Assembly (NCBI RefSeq): GCF_965228705.1
Contig: NZ_OZ245832.1
Location: forward strand, 2,356,001 to 2,420,000
Origin: Croceimicrobium sp965228705
Lineage (GTDB): Bacteria > Bacteroidota > Bacteroidia > Flavobacteriales > Schleiferiaceae
DNA: 64,000 nt
Direction of reading: 5' to 3'
Translations under genes and position numbers: made by a program
In this document: positions 16,717 to 26,130 of the stretch, piece after piece
Position numbering within the stretch: the first letter of the stretch is position 1
Layout: each line of letters starts with the position of its first letter
Notes under the pieces: model-generated
What the model saw: the letters and a program-made list of their open reading frames with translations, nothing else
Database searches by the model: none
Told to the model about the DNA's origin: nothing

Positions 16717-17451
16717 ATGCGTTTACAAGATAAAGTAGCCGTAATCACCGGAGGAGGCAGTGGTATTGGCTTAGCTGCCGTAAAGGAATTTTTAAAGCAA
16801 GGCGCTAAAGTGGCCATCTGGGACCTTAACTCTGATCAAGTTCAGGACCTCCTTAAAAGTGAAGGAGAAAGTCAACTGCGTTTTTATTCCGTAAACACCG
16901 CCGAAAGTGCTTCCGTAAACGAAGCCGCCGAAAAAGTAATCCAAGATTTTGGCAAAGTAGATATCCTCATCAATAATGCCGGCATTACCCGCGATGCCAC
17001 CCTTTTAAAAATGACCGATGAGCAATGGCAGGCCGTTCTCCAGGTAAACCTTACCGGGGTTTTTAATTGCACCCGTGCATTTGCCCCGCATTTTAAAGCC
17101 CAGGAATCAGGTCGTATTATTAGCACTTCCTCGGTGGTAGGACTTTACGGTAACTTCGGACAAAGCAACTATGTAGCTACCAAAGCGGGAGTCATCGGCA
17201 TGACCAAAACCTTTGCTAAAGAACTAGGCAAATATGGCGTTACCGCCAATGCTGTGGCCCCAGGCTTTATCGCTACCGATATGGTTAAAACCATGCCCGA
17301 GAAAGTATTGGACATGATGAAAGACAAGGCCCCATTAAAAAGATTGGGTCAACCCGAAGATATCGCGAAAACCTACGCCTTCCTGGCTTCAGATGATGCG
17401 GCCTTTATTACCGGCACCTGCATTAGTGTTGATGGTGGCGTAACCCTTTAG
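16717..17451 (+). CDS. FabG-like short-chain dehydrogenase/reductase
   Basis: A 244-residue SDR closely resembling 3-oxoacyl-ACP reductase. It shows the nucleotide motif TGGGSGIG (residues about 12-19), NNAG, and the catalytic Ser-Tyr-Lys set in STSSVVG and NYVATKAG, then PGFIATDM and the SVDGGVTL ending. It would reduce a beta-ketoacyl thioester with NADPH. An in-frame ATG far upstream would add 68 basic, non-homologous residues, so I start at MRLQDKVAVITGG (16717). It opens a four-gene operon; the KAS III-like gene starts five bases after its stop. Membership in that operon suggests a dedicated acyl pathway instead of general fatty-acid synthesis. Confidence 0.85.
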   Translation: MRLQDKVAVITGGGSGIGLAAVKEFLKQGAKVAIWDLNSDQVQDLLKSEGESQLRFYSVNTAESASVNEAAEKVIQDFGKVDILINNAGITRDATLLKMTDEQWQAVLQVNLTGVFNCTRAFAPHFKAQESGRIISTSSVVGLYGNFGQSNYVATKAGVIGMTKTFAKELGKYGVTANAVAPGFIATDMVKTMPEKVLDMMKDKAPLKRLGQPEDIAKTYAFLASDDAAFITGTCISVDGGVTL

Positions 17452-17456
17452 TATTT

Positions 17457-18446
17457 ATGAGAGCAGTTCAGATAAAATCAACGGGAATGGCTGTACCTGA
17501 GCGCGTGGTACCCAATTCCTATTTCAATGAAATTTTAGGTGAAGATGTAGATAGCTGGCTGCGCGAAAATGTGGAGATCTACGAAAGACGATGGCTGGAT
17601 GCCGATCAAGGAGTAGCCTCCCTCTGTTTAGCGGCTGCCCAGCAAGCGATGGATCGCGCTGGTTTAAGTAATATTGAGGTTCAGCTTCTGATTATCGCCA
17701 CCGATACACCCGAATTTATTTCGCCTTCAACCGCCAGTGTTATTCAGCACCGTTTAGGTTTGGAGAACTGCGCCACCTTTGACGTAAACACCGCCTGCGC
17801 GGGATTTGTAAGTGCCCTGGATACGGCCAGCAAATACCTAAAGTCGGATGAGCAATACCGCAATGCCCTGGTAATAGGCTGCTATGGCATGAGTAAATAC
17901 CTCAATTTGCAGGATAAGAAAACCGTTACCCTTTTTGCCGATGGCGCAGGAGCGGTAATCCTCAGCGCCGAGGAACCAGGTGATTCCGATATGCTTGCCA
18001 CTTTACAAACCACCCAGGGTCAGTATTACGATTGGATGGGTATTTACAGCGGCGCCACCAAAGAGCCTATTAGTGCGGAGATCGTAGCCAACAATGATCA
18101 ATACTTGAAATTTGTGAAGCGCTTCCCAAGCGAGCTAAACCCTCAAATGTGGAGTAGCATTGCCCAGGAATTATGCAAAAGAGCTGGCATTTCCGTATCG
18201 GAGGTACGCATGTTTTTTATGACCCAGATCAATATCAATTCCATTCGGGGTATGCTCGATATTCTGGAATTACCGCATGATCGGGCGATTACCATTATGC
18301 ATAAATACGGTTACACCGGATCAGCAGCCATTCCAATGGCTCTAAATATGGCAGTGGAGCAAAACCTAATTAAGCGTGGCGACCCCATCCTCCTGATTGG
18401 ATCCGGTGGCGGCTTAGCCTTTGCCGGTGCTTTAATGCGCTACTAA
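17457..18446 (+). CDS. KAS III (FabH)-like protein with altered active site
   Basis: A 329-residue thiolase-fold protein of the ketoacyl-ACP synthase III family. The nucleophile is kept: Cys114 in DVNTACAGF. However the FabH motif PHQAN is MTQIN here (His replaced by Thr256) and the GNTSAA motif is GYTGSAA (Asn replaced by Tyr286). FabH needs His and Asn for decarboxylating malonyl-ACP, so this protein should not do ordinary decarboxylative condensation; it may be an acyltransferase, a non-decarboxylating condenser or a thioesterase. It lies five bases after an SDR and before a symporter and an acyl-CoA ligase, suggesting a pathway that imports, activates and modifies a carboxylic acid. Confidence 0.8.
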   Translation: MRAVQIKSTGMAVPERVVPNSYFNEILGEDVDSWLRENVEIYERRWLDADQGVASLCLAAAQQAMDRAGLSNIEVQLLIIATDTPEFISPSTASVIQHRLGLENCATFDVNTACAGFVSALDTASKYLKSDEQYRNALVIGCYGMSKYLNLQDKKTVTLFADGAGAVILSAEEPGDSDMLATLQTTQGQYYDWMGIYSGATKEPISAEIVANNDQYLKFVKRFPSELNPQMWSSIAQELCKRAGISVSEVRMFFMTQININSIRGMLDILELPHDRAITIMHKYGYTGSAAIPMALNMAVEQNLIKRGDPILLIGSGGGLAFAGALMRY

Positions 18447-18468
18447 TATGGAAAGCGGGGGAGCAAAT

Positions 18469-19953
18469 ATGAGTGTTTATGCAGGCTTGGCCTTAGGGGC
18501 CCTGGCCCTGCTTAGCATCATTCTGGCTATTCGTGGGGCCCGAAAAACAAAGAGCCTCAGCGATTATGCCTTGGGCAGCAAAGGCTTCTCACCCTGGTCG
18601 GTGGGCTTGGCTTTAGCCGCCTCCATGACCTCCGCTGCTACCTTTATCATTAACCCGGGCATTATTGGCTATTATGGTGTTAGCGCATTTATAGCCTATG
18701 CCATTGTGCTACCTATCGCCGCACTAGGCACCCTTGTTTTAGTAAGCAAAGCCTTTCGGCAGATGGGCGTAAAGCAACAGTCACTGAGCTTATCTCATTG
18801 GCTGGAAAATCAATACCAAAGCCCTTTTCTGGGTAAGCTCTTTGCCTTTCTTTCTTTATTAATGCTCACCTTCATCGTATTGATTGTAGTGGGCTTAAGT
18901 CAGGTAATCAGCAGCAGCTTAAACATCGAAGCTCAAACCGCTATGCTTATCCTTATTGCGGTGGTTTTTGGCTACATGATGTTTGGCGGCGCCAATTCCA
19001 TGGTTTACACCAATACCATCCAGGCCCTATTAATGCTAGTAGTTGCTTTCCTTTTATTGGGTTCCGGGCATGAACACTTTAGCGAAGGGGTTTCGGGCTT
19101 TTTAAAGAAGTTAGAGAACATTGACCCTAAATTGGCGCAGGTCCCTTATCCGGAAAGCCCCTTATTTCGGGATTATTTTGAAATCATTCTTTGCCAAATC
19201 TTAATTGGTATTGCCATCATTTTTCAACCCCATATTATTACGAAGTCCTTATTGCTTAAAGACGACCGCGCTTTATCCAAATACCTAATTACCGCCGTGG
19301 TGGTAGAGATCATCTTCTTTATGGTGGTATTAACCGGACTTTACGCCCGCCTCGAATTCCCGGATCTGAATGTAAACGGAAACATCCTTTCCCCCGACCA
19401 AATGGTTTCCGTTTATGTGGTCCAGGAATTCCCGGTGTGGTTGGGATTAATTGTTATTCTGGGTTTAATTTCGGCCGGACTCTCCACTTTGGAAGGCTTA
19501 ATCCAGGCCCTTTCCACTACCATTAACCGTGAGATTGTGCAGAGCTATTTCTTCCCAGAGAACCGAAAGGCGCTCAGTGAAAGTCAAAAGTTAAGACTCA
19601 ATCGCATCATCATCATTTTCCTGGCGGTAGTGAGTGCGATATGGTCCTGGCAACAAATCGTGAATCCCAATTTAAGTGTGGCCTTGCTGGCTCAAAATGG
19701 AGTTTATGCCTTCTTTGCTGCGGCCTTTGTTCCTATTGCCTTTGGATTGTTTATCCGCAATTTTGGGAAGGCACCAGCCACTATTGCTGCCATCCTTGCT
19801 ATAATCACTCACTTCGGAACTTATTACCTGCGCCTTGGACCCTATATGCAGGAGGAAGTGCGCAATCCGGCGGTAGCCGCCAGCTATGCTATTATTATTG
19901 CCAGCCTTAGTGGCTTAATTTTACATTTTACCCAAAAAAGATCGGCGATATGA
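18469..19953 (+). CDS. Sodium:solute symporter (SSS family)
   Basis: A 494-residue membrane transporter with about 13 hydrophobic segments, of the SSS/PutP fold. LALAASMTSAATFIINPGIIGYYGVSAF near the N-terminus and GLISAGLSTLEGLIQALSTTINREI in the second half correspond to the sodium- and substrate-binding regions. It would import a small organic solute with sodium. Two starts are possible, 18448 and 18469; the second is preceded by GGGGGAG at suitable distance and gives the more usual N-terminus. Its stop overlaps the acyl-CoA ligase start by four bases, so transporter and ligase are coupled, which suggests that the imported solute is the acid to be activated. Confidence 0.85.
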   Translation: MSVYAGLALGALALLSIILAIRGARKTKSLSDYALGSKGFSPWSVGLALAASMTSAATFIINPGIIGYYGVSAFIAYAIVLPIAALGTLVLVSKAFRQMGVKQQSLSLSHWLENQYQSPFLGKLFAFLSLLMLTFIVLIVVGLSQVISSSLNIEAQTAMLILIAVVFGYMMFGGANSMVYTNTIQALLMLVVAFLLLGSGHEHFSEGVSGFLKKLENIDPKLAQVPYPESPLFRDYFEIILCQILIGIAIIFQPHIITKSLLLKDDRALSKYLITAVVVEIIFFMVVLTGLYARLEFPDLNVNGNILSPDQMVSVYVVQEFPVWLGLIVILGLISAGLSTLEGLIQALSTTINREIVQSYFFPENRKALSESQKLRLNRIIIIFLAVVSAIWSWQQIVNPNLSVALLAQNGVYAFFAAAFVPIAFGLFIRNFGKAPATIAAILAIITHFGTYYLRLGPYMQEEVRNPAVAASYAIIIASLSGLILHFTQKRSAI

Positions 19954-21422
19954 GCCTCGATTGGTTTCAAAAATGGGCCCTTTACAGCCCCGAAAAAATT
20001 GCCATCCAAGAATGGAATACTAAGCGCGCCCTTAGCTACCGCGAGCTCAATCAACAAGCTAGTCTGTGGTCGCAATACCTGCTGAACCGCGGCTTTCAGA
20101 AAGGGGATCGCCTGGGAGTATTGAGCGAATTTCGTTTGGAATACTTCATCCTTCTGGGGGTAGCCCAAAAAACGGGCATTATCCTGGTTCCGCTCAACTA
20201 TCGCCTTAGCGCCCGCGAACTTCAATATATGACTCAGGATTCAGGTTGCAAGCTTTTGCTGATGGAATCCCAATTCACCCCGGATCCTAATTGTCCGGTT
20301 CCTATCGAAAGTTTGGAAAGTTTTGCGGAGGAAGCCAGCAAGGTAGAAGTGAATGTATTGTCTTGTCCCAAGCCCGAAGGCCAGGACCCTCTTTTTATCC
20401 TCTACACCAGCGGCACTACCGGTTTTCCTAAAGGAGCACTCTATACCCATGAGATGGCCATTTGGAACAGCCTCAATACCGCCTTGCGCCTGGAAGTAAA
20501 TGCCAAGGATCGCTGTTTGCAAATTATGCCTCCTTTCCACACCGGGGGTTGGAATGTGCTCAGCACTCCTTTACTGCACTTTGGCGCCAGCCTTATTCTC
20601 ATGCCCAAATTCGAGCCGGAAGAATGCTTAACTGCTTTGGCAGAAGAATCCATTAGCCTATTTATGGCAGTGCCTACCATGGTACGTATGCTTAGTGAGG
20701 CTTCCAATTTTGAGTCCGCTGATTTATCGACCTTGCGCTACTTTATCGTGGGCGGCGAAGCCCTGGCCATTCCCTTAATTGAAAAATGGGCCGCTAAGGG
20801 GGTTCCTATTCGTCAGGGTTATGGACTCACCGAAGTAGGGCCCAATGTAACTTCCTTAAATGCGGAAGACGCCATTCGCAAGCGAGGCAGTATTGGATTC
20901 GTTAATTTCTATTACGACTGGAAGCTCATTACTGATGCAGGCACAGAAGCCAGCACGGGCGAGAAAGGAGAGCTTTGGTTAAAAAGCCCCTGCGTTAGTC
21001 CGGGCTATTGGAATAATCCCGATGCTACCGCTTCCAGCCGCGAAGGCGATTGGTTTAAAACCGGTGATGTTTTAATTCGGGATGAGGAAGGTTACCTCTA
21101 TTTGGTAGACCGCCTGAAGAATATGTACATCTCCGGGGGAGAGAACATTTACCCTTCAGAAATCGAACATTTTCTAAGTCTGCACCCCCATATTTTGGAA
21201 ACCGCTGTTGTGGGAGTACCTAATGCCAAATGGGGTGAGGTAGGCTGTGCCTTTATCAGCAGCAATGCAGAATTGAATGAAGCGGATTTGCGTGCCTATT
21301 GCGAAAAAGGCATGGCTCGTTTTAAAATCCCGAAGCATTTCGTATTCCTGGATGAACTCCCCAAAAACACCGCCGGAAAAATAGACCGACATGCCTTGCA
21401 TAGTCGCTTCCAGAAGGACTAA
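19950..21422 (+). CDS. Acyl-CoA synthetase / AMP-dependent ligase
   Basis: A 490-residue adenylate-forming (ANL) enzyme. The P-loop ILYTSGTTGFPKGA, the A5 motif QGYGLTEVGP, the A7-A8 hinge FKTGD...YLVDRLKNMYISGGENIYPSEIE and the catalytic lysine in KNTAGKIDR are all intact. It activates a carboxylic acid with ATP and transfers it to CoA (or a carrier thiol). It is the last gene of the SDR-KAS III-symporter-ligase operon and overlaps the symporter gene by four bases. The acid is unknown; the enzyme resembles medium/long-chain or aromatic acid ligases. Confidence 0.85.
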   Translation: MSLDWFQKWALYSPEKIAIQEWNTKRALSYRELNQQASLWSQYLLNRGFQKGDRLGVLSEFRLEYFILLGVAQKTGIILVPLNYRLSARELQYMTQDSGCKLLLMESQFTPDPNCPVPIESLESFAEEASKVEVNVLSCPKPEGQDPLFILYTSGTTGFPKGALYTHEMAIWNSLNTALRLEVNAKDRCLQIMPPFHTGGWNVLSTPLLHFGASLILMPKFEPEECLTALAEESISLFMAVPTMVRMLSEASNFESADLSTLRYFIVGGEALAIPLIEKWAAKGVPIRQGYGLTEVGPNVTSLNAEDAIRKRGSIGFVNFYYDWKLITDAGTEASTGEKGELWLKSPCVSPGYWNNPDATASSREGDWFKTGDVLIRDEEGYLYLVDRLKNMYISGGENIYPSEIEHFLSLHPHILETAVVGVPNAKWGEVGCAFISSNAELNEADLRAYCEKGMARFKIPKHFVFLDELPKNTAGKIDRHALHSRFQKD

Positions 21423-21439
21423 GCGAAGGTAAATCTTGC

Positions 21440-21447
21440 TACCTTAG
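21440..21447 (+). promoter_or_regulatory. Possible -7 box of the 21452 gene
   Basis: TACCTTAG is a one-base variant of TAnnTTTG, and it ends four bases before the ATG at 21452. The same TAnnTTAG variant is used by the third small RNA copy at 51360. Confidence 0.35.
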
Positions 21448-21451
21448 ATGC

Positions 21452-22888
21452 ATGAGAAAACCCTTGGAGCATTTTTACCGCTTCTCCCATGCCCTTTATC
21501 CGCATGAACTGTATTTCCTCGAAAAATCTCAGAACTTTCAAATTGAGGAAAACCAGCGGATTATGGAAACCATGCTCTACAATCTGCAGCATCGGCAAAA
21601 GCCCAAAGACTTTCCGCTCGATATTGATAAACGCAAGTACAGCAACCTCAAAAAGTGGATGCAAGAACGCCTGGATCAAGCCAATGTTGACTTGCAACTC
21701 AAACGCATCAATAGCCTGGAATTAAAGGTTATGTTAGATGAAGTAGATGCTGACACCGAAAAGGAAATCCAGCAATTGATTCGCCATAGCGACCCCCGGC
21801 ATTATCACTTTCGAAAGATCTACGACCTTATCCAACATTATGAGGATTTCCTACTCATTCGCTTACGCGAGAAAACAGATAAACCGGTAAGCGCCTATTT
21901 GCGCAGTCATCAAAAAGCCTACCGACGCTCACGCAGCATTTTCCAAAAAATGCAGGAAGCTACCAGCGATATTATTGGTCAGTATCGCCATCGTGATCAA
22001 GATCTTGAAAATTGGGAATTATCCCTGAAAGAATGGGTATACGATGAAAATCTGGACGGCATGAATCGCTATGCTGCCTTTGTACGCCTACTCTTCATTT
22101 ACCTTAATCGAGGGAATCAGCAAGAACTGGAAAAGCTCTATGATTTTATGGATCAGGCTTTAGCCAAAGGGCAGTTTTACTCCCGTCGTATCCTCAGTAA
22201 TTTTTACGCCAATAAGGTGCTTTTCTTATCCCGCTACCAAACTTTGGATCAAGCCGAGCAATATGGCTACCTGTCCTTAAAGTTTAAGAATAGTGACTAT
22301 CTATTTTACCTCACCAATTTAAGTGCGGTTCTGTTACGCCAAGGTAAAACAGAGGCCGCTTTGCAATTACTGCGCGAGTCTTTCCCAGAATTGCGTCAGA
22401 ACCCCAACCCACATATTAAGCTGGGCTTTATTGCCTTTTACATCAAGTGTATGACGGACGTGGGCCGCAGCAAGGATGCAATCAACTTTGCTGAAAACTA
22501 TTTAAGCGCTTATAATCGAGAAATCCTCAGTAGCCGCTGGCACCTTTTCTTCATAGCCCATTTCCGTGCCTTAATGATTGAGGAGAAATACAGTCGATTG
22601 CTCTACCTCAGCCGCAGATATCAAATAGAAAAAAAGGACCTCGAAAATCGCAAGCGAGCTTCATATTTACCTACCCTTAGCTGGTATATTTCTATGAGTC
22701 GATACGTAGAAGAAGGCCTAAGCGCTGAAGAAACGCAAAGCCAAATGATAACGGTATTAAGCGAGTTAATGGTGGATCAACGCAAGGAAAGACGCTTAAA
22801 AGAGCTCCTTAAAGAACTACAACCGATTGCCCCAAAAGTGATTGACAACATTAAGTCCACCCTTAATGAAGCCATCATTAAAAACTGA
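21452..22888 (+). CDS. Large helical (TPR-like) protein of unknown function
   Basis: A 478-residue soluble, almost entirely helical protein rich in Arg, Tyr, Leu and Gln. The second half has helix pairs resembling TPR or solenoid repeats (KLYDFMDQALAKGQ, LDQAEQYGYLSLKFKNSDYLFYLTNLSAVLLRQGKTEAALQLL). There is no signal peptide, transmembrane segment or catalytic motif. Proteins of this style are frequent and lineage-specific in Flavobacteriales. It starts 29 bases after the ligase and has its own possible -7 box, so it may be independent of the operon. Confidence 0.6.
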   Translation: MRKPLEHFYRFSHALYPHELYFLEKSQNFQIEENQRIMETMLYNLQHRQKPKDFPLDIDKRKYSNLKKWMQERLDQANVDLQLKRINSLELKVMLDEVDADTEKEIQQLIRHSDPRHYHFRKIYDLIQHYEDFLLIRLREKTDKPVSAYLRSHQKAYRRSRSIFQKMQEATSDIIGQYRHRDQDLENWELSLKEWVYDENLDGMNRYAAFVRLLFIYLNRGNQQELEKLYDFMDQALAKGQFYSRRILSNFYANKVLFLSRYQTLDQAEQYGYLSLKFKNSDYLFYLTNLSAVLLRQGKTEAALQLLRESFPELRQNPNPHIKLGFIAFYIKCMTDVGRSKDAINFAENYLSAYNREILSSRWHLFFIAHFRALMIEEKYSRLLYLSRRYQIEKKDLENRKRASYLPTLSWYISMSRYVEEGLSAEETQSQMITVLSELMVDQRKERRLKELLKELQPIAPKVIDNIKSTLNEAIIKN

Positions 22889-23019
22889 TTTACTGTCATT
22901 TAAACAATATTAATTCAAAAGAAAGCTTTTAGTCAAGGTTATCCTTATCTTAAGCCAAGGACAAGGAATCTTCCAGAGCCTGTAAATTAGATGCAAATCA
23001 AATAAACTAGCGCATCAGC

Positions 23020-23538
23020 ATGAAAGCAATCCGTTTATGGTCCATTCTTTCTCTTGCCTTTGCAGTGAGCTTAAGCTCCTGCTCTGAGGACGAGGACCCA
23101 CAAGACAACAATCCAACCACGAATAACCCCGTAGGCATCCAAGGTGAATGGTATTCTGCTGGCGACAATGTAGCCCCTCTTTTATCGGCTTTATTTGGAA
23201 CCGACTCCATTTACATTGAATTTGCCACAGACCTCACCTACACCGTAGAACAGTACGATACCAATGGCGCTAAATTAACTTTAAGCGGAACTTACATTCA
23301 AACTGAGAGTAATGTAACGGACATTTGGACTATTGAGGTAAATCAAACTGCACCAGCAGTATTAACCAGCGAAGGTATTTTTAAAGTAGAAGGAAACACT
23401 ATGCAATACGAGATCGTACAAACCGATCCTGACATTGGTGCCACTCCTCCTACCCCGGCTGCCGGCTTCGGCTCCTCTGCCTCTGGAGGCACCCCTCTGG
23501 GAACTTTGAATATCCAGAATTACGTTCGCATACAGTAA
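23020..23538 (+). CDS. Small secreted lipoprotein, lipocalin-like
   Basis: A 172-residue lipoprotein. The signal MKAIRLWSILSLAFAVSLSSC has a clear lipobox (LSSC) with the acylated Cys near residue 21, followed by an acidic linker SEDEDPQDNN that in Bacteroidota favours surface export. The domain IQGEWYSAGDNVAPLL...IYIEFATDLTYTVEQYDTNG...GTYIQTES resembles lipocalin-like beta-barrels that begin with a G-x-W motif. Ligand unknown. A strong terminator follows at 23552. Confidence 0.65.
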   Translation: MKAIRLWSILSLAFAVSLSSCSEDEDPQDNNPTTNNPVGIQGEWYSAGDNVAPLLSALFGTDSIYIEFATDLTYTVEQYDTNGAKLTLSGTYIQTESNVTDIWTIEVNQTAPAVLTSEGIFKVEGNTMQYEIVQTDPDIGATPPTPAAGFGSSASGGTPLGTLNIQNYVRIQ

Positions 23539-23551
23539 TCATTAGGAGTTT

Positions 23552-23585
23552 AAAGGCGGGCAAAAGCTCGCCTTTCTTATTTTTA
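23552..23585 (+). terminator. Intrinsic terminator after the lipoprotein gene
   Basis: A 10-bp stem AAAGGCGGGC / GCTCGCCTTT with an AAAA loop (23552-23575), followed by a T-rich tail CTTATTTTT. Confidence 0.75.
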
Positions 23586-23592
23586 AGAGCAT

Positions 23593-25164
23593 ATGAAGCA
23601 TCCCTTACTTTGGGGTCTCTTGCTGAGCTTATTTACGCAAGCCTCTTTGCAAGCTCAGGAGACCAATGGCATTCGAGTATTTGATCAGGAAGTTCCGGAA
23701 GAAAGCGAGCGTGAGTTTCAATTTCTGGCTTATTGGTTTAGTCAGGCGGTAAGCGCTAACTATTACCCTACCAATGATTTTTTACGCGGCCAGGTATTTG
23801 GTCGGCTCTATGGTCAAAACACGACCCGCAGTACCGATACTGCTACCACCTATTACGTGGAACAAAGGCTATTGCCCTTTTTCATTTACCAACCCAAATT
23901 ATTTAATGGCCGCGCCATTTTACGTGCTTCCTTCGAAATCGACTTCACTTGGGGCGATGCTTCCTATGGTTCGGGCGGAAACTTTGGTGGCGCCGTAGCG
24001 GGGGATCAGGTAAACCTGCAAACCCAAAATGTAGAATTGGAATTGATCCCCTATAAAAATTGGAGCATTAATATTGGTTTGCAAAGGATGTACGATAATC
24101 CTAATAATCCTTATCGCACGCTCTTTGACAAATTAACAAATACCGGTTACCGCCTGATGTTTTGGGGCACAGATGCCACTGGCATAAGCGTTCGCTACAA
24201 TGGCGATTATGAGCGCTTAAAATTTGGGGCCTGGCAATTCTACGAAAACCTCATTCAGGCCGATGACGATGTAAACATGTTCGAAGCACTTTACGATCGC
24301 GATATCAGCCGCAGCTGGAGCCTGGGTGCCTCACTAAACTATGTACGCGACCGAGCTTCGGGTCAAGGTGGCCCCAGTATTCTAGGGCAAGGTTTGAATA
24401 GCACCCTGAGCAATTACAATGGCTCTTACCGCTTCCCCTTAGGGCAAAATCCTTATCAGGCCGATGTTTTCTGGCTGGGTTCCTTCTATACCCATAATCC
24501 CGATTATATTGAAGATCGTTGGATGGCCACTGGCTTTTTGAATTACAATTTTGGAACGGTTGACACCCTAACCACGGGCGAAAACTACGGTCAGATTAGC
24601 AGCATTGGAGGCTATACCTTCAACAGCAAAACCGGCTACCGTTATGGTAAAACCAGTGGCAGTCGGGTAGAACTGGATGTTCTTTACACCAGTGGTGATG
24701 CAAATGGAATTAGCGACAATCGCTACAGTGGCGTACTTACCGGCAATAACTGGGGCAGCCCTGTTTCGGTATGGATTAGCCATGGAGCCTATATTTTGTT
24801 CCCCCATGGCAATGTGGTAAACCGCTTTGTATCTGCTGTTAATGATGTTTCCAATTTAGGCTATGGCCTGATGGGCGGCACCTTTAATGTGTACCACGAT
24901 ATTATCGACAATAAACTCAATATTAAAGCAGGAACGGCCGCGGCCTTCAGTAATGTAAATCCCCAAGGAGGTGGCAATCAATTGGGGCTTGAATTAAACG
25001 GACGTATCAGCTGGCAACCGCAGGTATACATGCAATTGGAATTGCATGCCGCCAAATTATGGCTAGGTGATTTTTACGATAGCCCAGCGGTAAATGCAAA
25101 TTCCAGCAGTCGGCCTGATAATCCCTGGACTGTATTCCTGACTTATAAATGGTTAATGTTCTAA
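23593..25164 (+). CDS. Putative outer-membrane beta-barrel protein
   Basis: A 523-residue protein with a signal peptide (MKHPLLWGLLLSLFTQASLQAQ) and a body full of alternating polar/aromatic beta-strand segments, many Tyr, Trp, Asn and Gly, and a terminal aromatic motif (WTVFLTYKWLMF) like the C-terminal strand of outer-membrane barrels. It resembles alginate-export or other porin-like barrels in general form, but I cannot assign a substrate. The gene after it starts two bases beyond its stop, so barrel and lipoprotein hydrolase are co-transcribed. Confidence 0.65.
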   Translation: MKHPLLWGLLLSLFTQASLQAQETNGIRVFDQEVPEESEREFQFLAYWFSQAVSANYYPTNDFLRGQVFGRLYGQNTTRSTDTATTYYVEQRLLPFFIYQPKLFNGRAILRASFEIDFTWGDASYGSGGNFGGAVAGDQVNLQTQNVELELIPYKNWSINIGLQRMYDNPNNPYRTLFDKLTNTGYRLMFWGTDATGISVRYNGDYERLKFGAWQFYENLIQADDDVNMFEALYDRDISRSWSLGASLNYVRDRASGQGGPSILGQGLNSTLSNYNGSYRFPLGQNPYQADVFWLGSFYTHNPDYIEDRWMATGFLNYNFGTVDTLTTGENYGQISSIGGYTFNSKTGYRYGKTSGSRVELDVLYTSGDANGISDNRYSGVLTGNNWGSPVSVWISHGAYILFPHGNVVNRFVSAVNDVSNLGYGLMGGTFNVYHDIIDNKLNIKAGTAAAFSNVNPQGGGNQLGLELNGRISWQPQVYMQLELHAAKLWLGDFYDSPAVNANSSSRPDNPWTVFLTYKWLMF

Positions 25165-25166
25165 TC

Positions 25167-26114
25167 ATGAGAAAAGCCATTCTATTTTTAAGCGGCATGC
25201 TCCTGCTCTTACAGTGCAGCCCCTACCAAAAACTGAGTCCCATGAAAAGCATGGTTGAGGAACTGCGCTATCCTTTTCCCGTTCAATTTCAGGAATTGAG
25301 CTCTGGCCCACGCATGGCCTATATGGAGCATGGTCAAGGCCCCGAAACCATTATTCTCATTCACGGCTTAGGCAGTTATGCTCCGGCCTGGAAAAACAAT
25401 ATTCCGGCCCTGGCTAAAAAATACCGGGTGATTGCCATCGACTTACCTGGATACGGCAAATCCAGCAAAGGCCCCTGGAGCGGCAGCCTGGAGTTTTATG
25501 CCGAAAGCTTAATGGAGTTTGCCGATAGCTTGAAGCTGAAGAGCTTTCATTTAGGTGGACATTCCATGGGCGGGCAAATCAGTATGGTAGCGGCTTTAAA
25601 ATATCCGGAGCGAATTCAAAAACTAATTTTGGTAGCCCCAGCGGGCTTTGAGCCTTTCCATGCCGGGCAAAAAGATTGGTTCCGCAGCGTGGCCACGCCT
25701 TCACTTACCTTATTAGCCAAACCACGTCAGATACGCGAGAATTTCGCCATTAACTTTTACGCCATGCCCGAAGATGCCGAGTTTATGGTGGAAGATCGGA
25801 TTGCCATGCGTAGTGCCGAAGATTTCCCGGGTTATGCCTATATCGTTGCGCAAAGTATTAAAGCCATGGTAGACCGTCCGGTACATGACTATCTGGAGCA
25901 AATCCAACAAAAAACGCTTATTGTTTTTGGCACCAACGACATGCTTATCCCCAATCGCTTTTTAACGGGTGGCAGCACTTATGATATTGCAAAGATCGGA
26001 GATGAAAAAATCCCTGATAGCCGATTGATCATGCTGGAAAAAGCAGGGCACTTTGTACAATTTGAAGCATTCGAGCGTTTTAATCAATCTGTATTAGAAT
26101 TTTTAGCCTCTTAA
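25167..26114 (+). CDS. Lipoprotein alpha/beta hydrolase
   Basis: A 315-residue serine hydrolase exported as a lipoprotein: MRKAILFLSGMLLLLQC gives a lipobox-like end with Cys17. The alpha/beta fold is complete, with oxyanion HGLGSYA, nucleophile GHSMGGQI, acid Asp in FGTNDMLIPN and His in AGHFVQFE. It is likely an esterase or lipase at the cell envelope. The start at 25167 is chosen because the in-frame ATG six codons earlier falls inside the upstream gene and would spoil the signal peptide. It is two bases from the barrel gene and followed by a thioesterase after 16 bases. Confidence 0.8.
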   Translation: MRKAILFLSGMLLLLQCSPYQKLSPMKSMVEELRYPFPVQFQELSSGPRMAYMEHGQGPETIILIHGLGSYAPAWKNNIPALAKKYRVIAIDLPGYGKSSKGPWSGSLEFYAESLMEFADSLKLKSFHLGGHSMGGQISMVAALKYPERIQKLILVAPAGFEPFHAGQKDWFRSVATPSLTLLAKPRQIRENFAINFYAMPEDAEFMVEDRIAMRSAEDFPGYAYIVAQSIKAMVDRPVHDYLEQIQQKTLIVFGTNDMLIPNRFLTGGSTYDIAKIGDEKIPDSRLIMLEKAGHFVQFEAFERFNQSVLEFLAS

Positions 26115-26130
26115 GGCCCAAAGCCAAACC

